Source of the DNA: JAUYIV01 sp040882645
Lineage (GTDB): Bacteria; Actinomycetota; Acidimicrobiia; Spongiisociales; UBA11373
Reading direction: 5' to 3'
DNA length: 33,951 bases
NCBI GenBank assembly: GCA_040882645.1
Contig: JBBEAX010000031.1
Coordinates: 1-33,951, forward strand
Position numbers and translations under genes: made by a program. Shown in pieces: positions 31,348 to 33,951 of the stretch. The notes beneath the pieces are model-generated. The model was not told the DNA's origin and ran no database searches. It saw only the letters and a list, made by a program, of their open reading frames with translations. The number at the start of each line of letters is the position of its first letter. The first letter of the stretch is position 1.

Positions 31348-32487
31348 TCAGACTGGTAAGCCGAGGTCCCGCGAAATCAGCAGCCGCTGAATCTCGCTGG
31401 TGCCTTCGCCGATCTCGAGGACCTTGGCATCGCGGTAGAGGCGGGAGACCGGGGTGTCGTCGATGAAGCCCGCGCCGCCGAAGATCTGGGTGGCATGCCG
31501 GGACGCCGTCACCGCCGCCTCGGACGCGTACAACTTGGCAATCGCGGCGGCGGCTCGGTGATCTTTGCCTGAGTCGCGCAACCAAGCGGCGCGGTAGGTC
31601 AGCAGCTGGGCCGCCTCGATGGCGACGTGGATGTCGGCGATGCGAAACGCCACGGCCTGATTCGCCCCAATCGGCTTGCCGAACGCCTCCCGCTGCTTGG
31701 CGTAGGCGAGGCTGTGGTCGAAACAGGCACGCGCCACCCCCACCGACATGGCGGCAATGGCGATACGGCCCTCATCGAGAATCGACAGGAACTGACGAAA
31801 ACCCTGGCCCCGCTCCCCCAGGATGGCGTCTGCCGGCACCCGGCAATCTTCGAGCCGCACCGGGTGGGTATCCGAGCCGCGCCACCCCATCTTGTGATAC
31901 CCCGGTCCCACCATCAGACCAGGCGTGTCGGCCGGAACAATGAACGACGAGATCTCGTCCGGCCCGGTGAGGGCGGTGACGGTCACCAGCGAGGTGATCG
32001 CTGTGCCGGAGTTGGTGATGAAGGCCTTCTCGCCATTGAGCACCCACTCGCCCCCGTCCTGCTGTGCCCTGGTGCGGGTGGCCCCGGCGTCGGACCCGGC
32101 GTCGGGCTCCGTCAGGCCGAACGCGGCCAGGGCGCGTCCGGCAAGCAGGTCAGGCAGCCACCGCGCCTTCTGCTCGGCGGTCCCGAATCGATTGATCGGG
32201 TTCGCTCCGAGGCCGACGGCCGCCTCGAGAGTGATCGCCATCGATGAATCCGCCCTGGCGATCTCCTCGACCGCAATACAGAACGTGGCAAAACTGGCGC
32301 CCGACCCGCCGTACTCCTCGGGAAACGGCAGCCCGAAGAGGCCGAGGTCGCCCATCTTGCGGACCACCTCAAGAGGGAGCTCGGCCGATCGATCCCATTC
32401 TGCGGCTCGAGGAACGATCTCGGCTTCGGCGAAATCGCGGACAACGCGCCGGAAGGCCTCGTGCTCGGGTGAGGGAGAGAAGTCCAA
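31348..32487 (-). CDS. Acyl-CoA dehydrogenase
   Basis: A 379-residue FAD enzyme that introduces the alpha-beta double bond in acyl-CoA. Visible are the AFGLTEPDAGSDA FAD/substrate loop, NGEKAFITNSG, MGWRGSDTHPV, the YAKQREAFGKPI helix and GGAGF, with the catalytic Glu in IGEGTSEIQR near the C-terminus. The Glu position is that of short-chain and butyryl-type enzymes, not isovaleryl. The open frame reaches 32871 without ATG; TTG at 32487 (MDFSPSPEHEAF) gives the normal family length. No SD is seen, so the start is less certain. 32488-32624 shows nothing further. Confidence 0.9.
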   Translation of the reverse strand: MDFSPSPEHEAFRRVVRDFAEAEIVPRAAEWDRSAELPLEVVRKMGDLGLFGLPFPEEYGGSGASFATFCIAVEEIARADSSMAITLEAAVGLGANPINRFGTAEQKARWLPDLLAGRALAAFGLTEPDAGSDAGATRTRAQQDGGEWVLNGEKAFITNSGTAITSLVTVTALTGPDEISSFIVPADTPGLMVGPGYHKMGWRGSDTHPVRLEDCRVPADAILGERGQGFRQFLSILDEGRIAIAAMSVGVARACFDHSLAYAKQREAFGKPIGANQAVAFRIADIHVAIEAAQLLTYRAAWLRDSGKDHRAAAAIAKLYASEAAVTASRHATQIFGGAGFIDDTPVSRLYRDAKVLEIGEGTSEIQRLLISRDLGLPV

Positions 32488-32624
32488 TGCGGGGCGGAGG
32501 ATAATGGTAAAGGTGACGCTGATGTTGGACGGAGCTCGCGCGTGGGGGCCTACCGCCCACAGCCAACCGCCAGACGCCCCGGAACACATGCCGCATCTGT
32601 TGCGGGAGTCGCGTGTCGCTCCCC

Positions 32625-33830
32625 CTATCCCCCGCCTTCTCTCGGGCCCACAATGGGCCCGGCGAGGCTGGAGAGGGAGCCGTTGATTCCGGCGGCGCGA
32701 GTAAGCGGCAGGCCGGTCTCGACGTCCACCAGGACGAAGGTGGTCGCGGGTCGGATGGCCGCCGGAACCGTCTGGACCTCCTCGAGCGAGAACCCCCGCC
32801 AGGCAGGGCCCTCGACGACGACTCCCGACGGGAGCGGCGGGGCGGTGCGGAGCGGCGAACCGGACATGCACCGCACGGCAGGCCGGCCGACCTCGTCGAT
32901 CAGCACCGCGGTGCCGCGCTGCAACACCGCCAGCCGGGTTGAGATGCGACCGTCGAGGTAGCCGTGGTCGGTGACCACCGTGTCGCGCAGCAACACCACC
33001 GGGGTGAGGGTCTCGAGCACCGTGGGGATCTCGGCAACGTCGATTCCGGCCGCCGTGGCCCAGGCAAGCCCCGCCTGCTCGTTCCGGGCGAGATCGGCCG
33101 CCAGCGTACCGACGTCACACACGTCGCCCCGTTCGACGGCGCCGTATGCCCCAGGACTGGTACCAACCCGGAACTGCGACCCCGTCTGGGCGGTGGCGAG
33201 CCCCGAGCAGGGGCCGTAGGGGCTCCAGTCGTATCCGCGCTGCGCCCCGCCACCGTCGGAACGTGGCAATCCGATGGATATCGCAACCGGGCGGGAACCT
33301 TCGACGGTGACACACACCGCCGATCCATCGCTGGCTTGCAGCGTGAAACGGCCGTCGTCATCACGGCCATCTCCATCGAAATCGGAGAGATCGTCGAGGG
33401 CGGCGGTGGTGCCGAGAACGCGTTCAACTACCTGTCGAATATCGGTGACCTTCAACTCCCCGCTGGCGTCACGCTCCCGCACCAACTCGAACCCGAAGTC
33501 ACCCGCCGCCAGCTCGTCGGCCAACGAGTGACGGCGGTGAGGCGACTCGAGGGCTCCTGCACTGAGCGGGGGCAATGCGATGAGCAGCGGATCGACCGCG
33601 AGGTCGACCGCGATGGGGTTGGTGAAGGGTCCCTGGCCCGGGTCGTCGAGGGTCTGCAGCACCACCACGCCGATGCCCCGCCCGGTTGCGAACTCGACGC
33701 CATTCGATGGTTGACGGTCGCCATGGACCGTCAACACCACCACCCCGGCAACGGCGACGGCCAGCCCGAACGCAGTGATCGCGCCGAGTACGCGCAGAAA
33801 CCCCGCCGACCCGAATTCCCCGTCGCCCAT
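32625..33830 (-). CDS. DUF6777-like exported protein with Ca-loop-like segment
   Basis: A 401-residue protein with one N-terminal membrane helix (about 11-35) and a large outside domain. The second half fits the DUF6777 pattern: VGTSPGAYGAVERGDVCD, AWATAAGID, LTPVVLLRDTVVTDHGYLDGR, LQRGTAVLIDEVGRPAVRCMSGSPL. In the first half DFDGDGRDDDG is an EF-hand/dockerin-like calcium loop. Such proteins occur on actinobacterial surfaces; function unknown. ATG 33830 is preferred over GTG 33857; neither has an SD. Confidence 0.75.
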   Translation of the reverse strand: MGDGEFGSAGFLRVLGAITAFGLAVAVAGVVVLTVHGDRQPSNGVEFATGRGIGVVVLQTLDDPGQGPFTNPIAVDLAVDPLLIALPPLSAGALESPHRRHSLADELAAGDFGFELVRERDASGELKVTDIRQVVERVLGTTAALDDLSDFDGDGRDDDGRFTLQASDGSAVCVTVEGSRPVAISIGLPRSDGGGAQRGYDWSPYGPCSGLATAQTGSQFRVGTSPGAYGAVERGDVCDVGTLAADLARNEQAGLAWATAAGIDVAEIPTVLETLTPVVLLRDTVVTDHGYLDGRISTRLAVLQRGTAVLIDEVGRPAVRCMSGSPLRTAPPLPSGVVVEGPAWRGFSLEEVQTVPAAIRPATTFVLVDVETGLPLTRAAGINGSLSSLAGPIVGPREGGG

Positions 33831-33860
33831 GTGACCAAGAGTAGTTGACTCGACCACACA

Positions 33861-33951
33861 TGGTGATAGCGTCCTCCCCTGCAGTCTTCGGCGGGGGAGG
33901 TGGACCGCCCGCAGGGCGGGACGGAGGGGGCAGCGGAGACAGCGTGCGGCC
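33861..33951 (+). other. Upstream region of a probable gene leaving the window
   Basis: Contains a small hairpin (CCGCCC 33905-33910 with GGGCGG 33914-33919) and a purine-rich GGAGGGGG before GTG at 33944, which could start a gene running out of the window. Only eight bases of it are visible, so nothing can be said of the product. Confidence 0.25.

Overview
The window is high-GC DNA with dense, mostly short-spaced genes on both strands, several GTG or TTG starts, and many starts without a Shine-Dalgarno (SD) sequence. The protein families (DUF222/HNH nuclease, DUF6777-like secreted protein, Thr-rich linkers on surface proteins, UPF0316, ECF sigma pairs) point to an actinobacterium. I would guess an uncultured Acidimicrobiia-like lineage, but that is inference. 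A glycyl-radical enzyme with its activase implies that the cell meets anoxic conditions.

Layout. 1-5.1 kb: end of an unknown gene, an HSD10-like short-chain dehydrogenase, a HAD phosphatase with a small partner gene, a two-subunit aconitase X, a GNAT acetyltransferase and a tiny zinc-binding protein. 5.1-5.6 kb: an unusual non-coding stretch with tandem word repeats, then an extreme SD, a 14-codon ORF and a strong hairpin. 5.6-8.1 kb: a coiled-coil membrane protein, FabH and a UPF0316 membrane protein. 8.1-11.9 kb: a cyclic-2,3-diphosphoglycerate-synthetase-like GTPase, then the YjjI-type glycyl-radical enzyme overlapping its YjjW-type activase. 11.9-18.7 kb: a giant TPR/membrane/PQQ-propeller protein, an ECF sigma/membrane partner pair, a lipoprotein and a broken PAS histidine kinase.

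18.8-23.75 kb: tRNA-Arg(CCT) and a 4.9-kb integrated element bounded by a 49-nt copy of the tRNA 3' half. It carries an ECF sigma/anti-sigma-like pair, three exported proteins (one resembling peptidase inhibitor I36, behind a good leaderless promoter) and the remains of an excisionase/integrase cassette. Base composition is visibly lower in GC here than around it. 23.8-25.9 kb: a small hypothetical gene and a lipoprotein (overlapping), then a DUF222/HNH nuclease, probably also accessory.

26.0-33.9 kb: a class V aminotransferase, a surface protein made of 34-residue Cys-rich ephrin-receptor-like repeats, CorA, a PQQ-type sugar dehydrogenase, an acyl-CoA dehydrogenase and a DUF6777-like secreted protein.

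A recurring theme is that at least six intergenic gaps hold short words repeated in tandem and in inverted orientation, each with its own word. They form long hairpins at terminator-like, promoter-like and operon-internal places. Together with the mini-ORF element at 5.38 kb, these are the least explained signals in the window.
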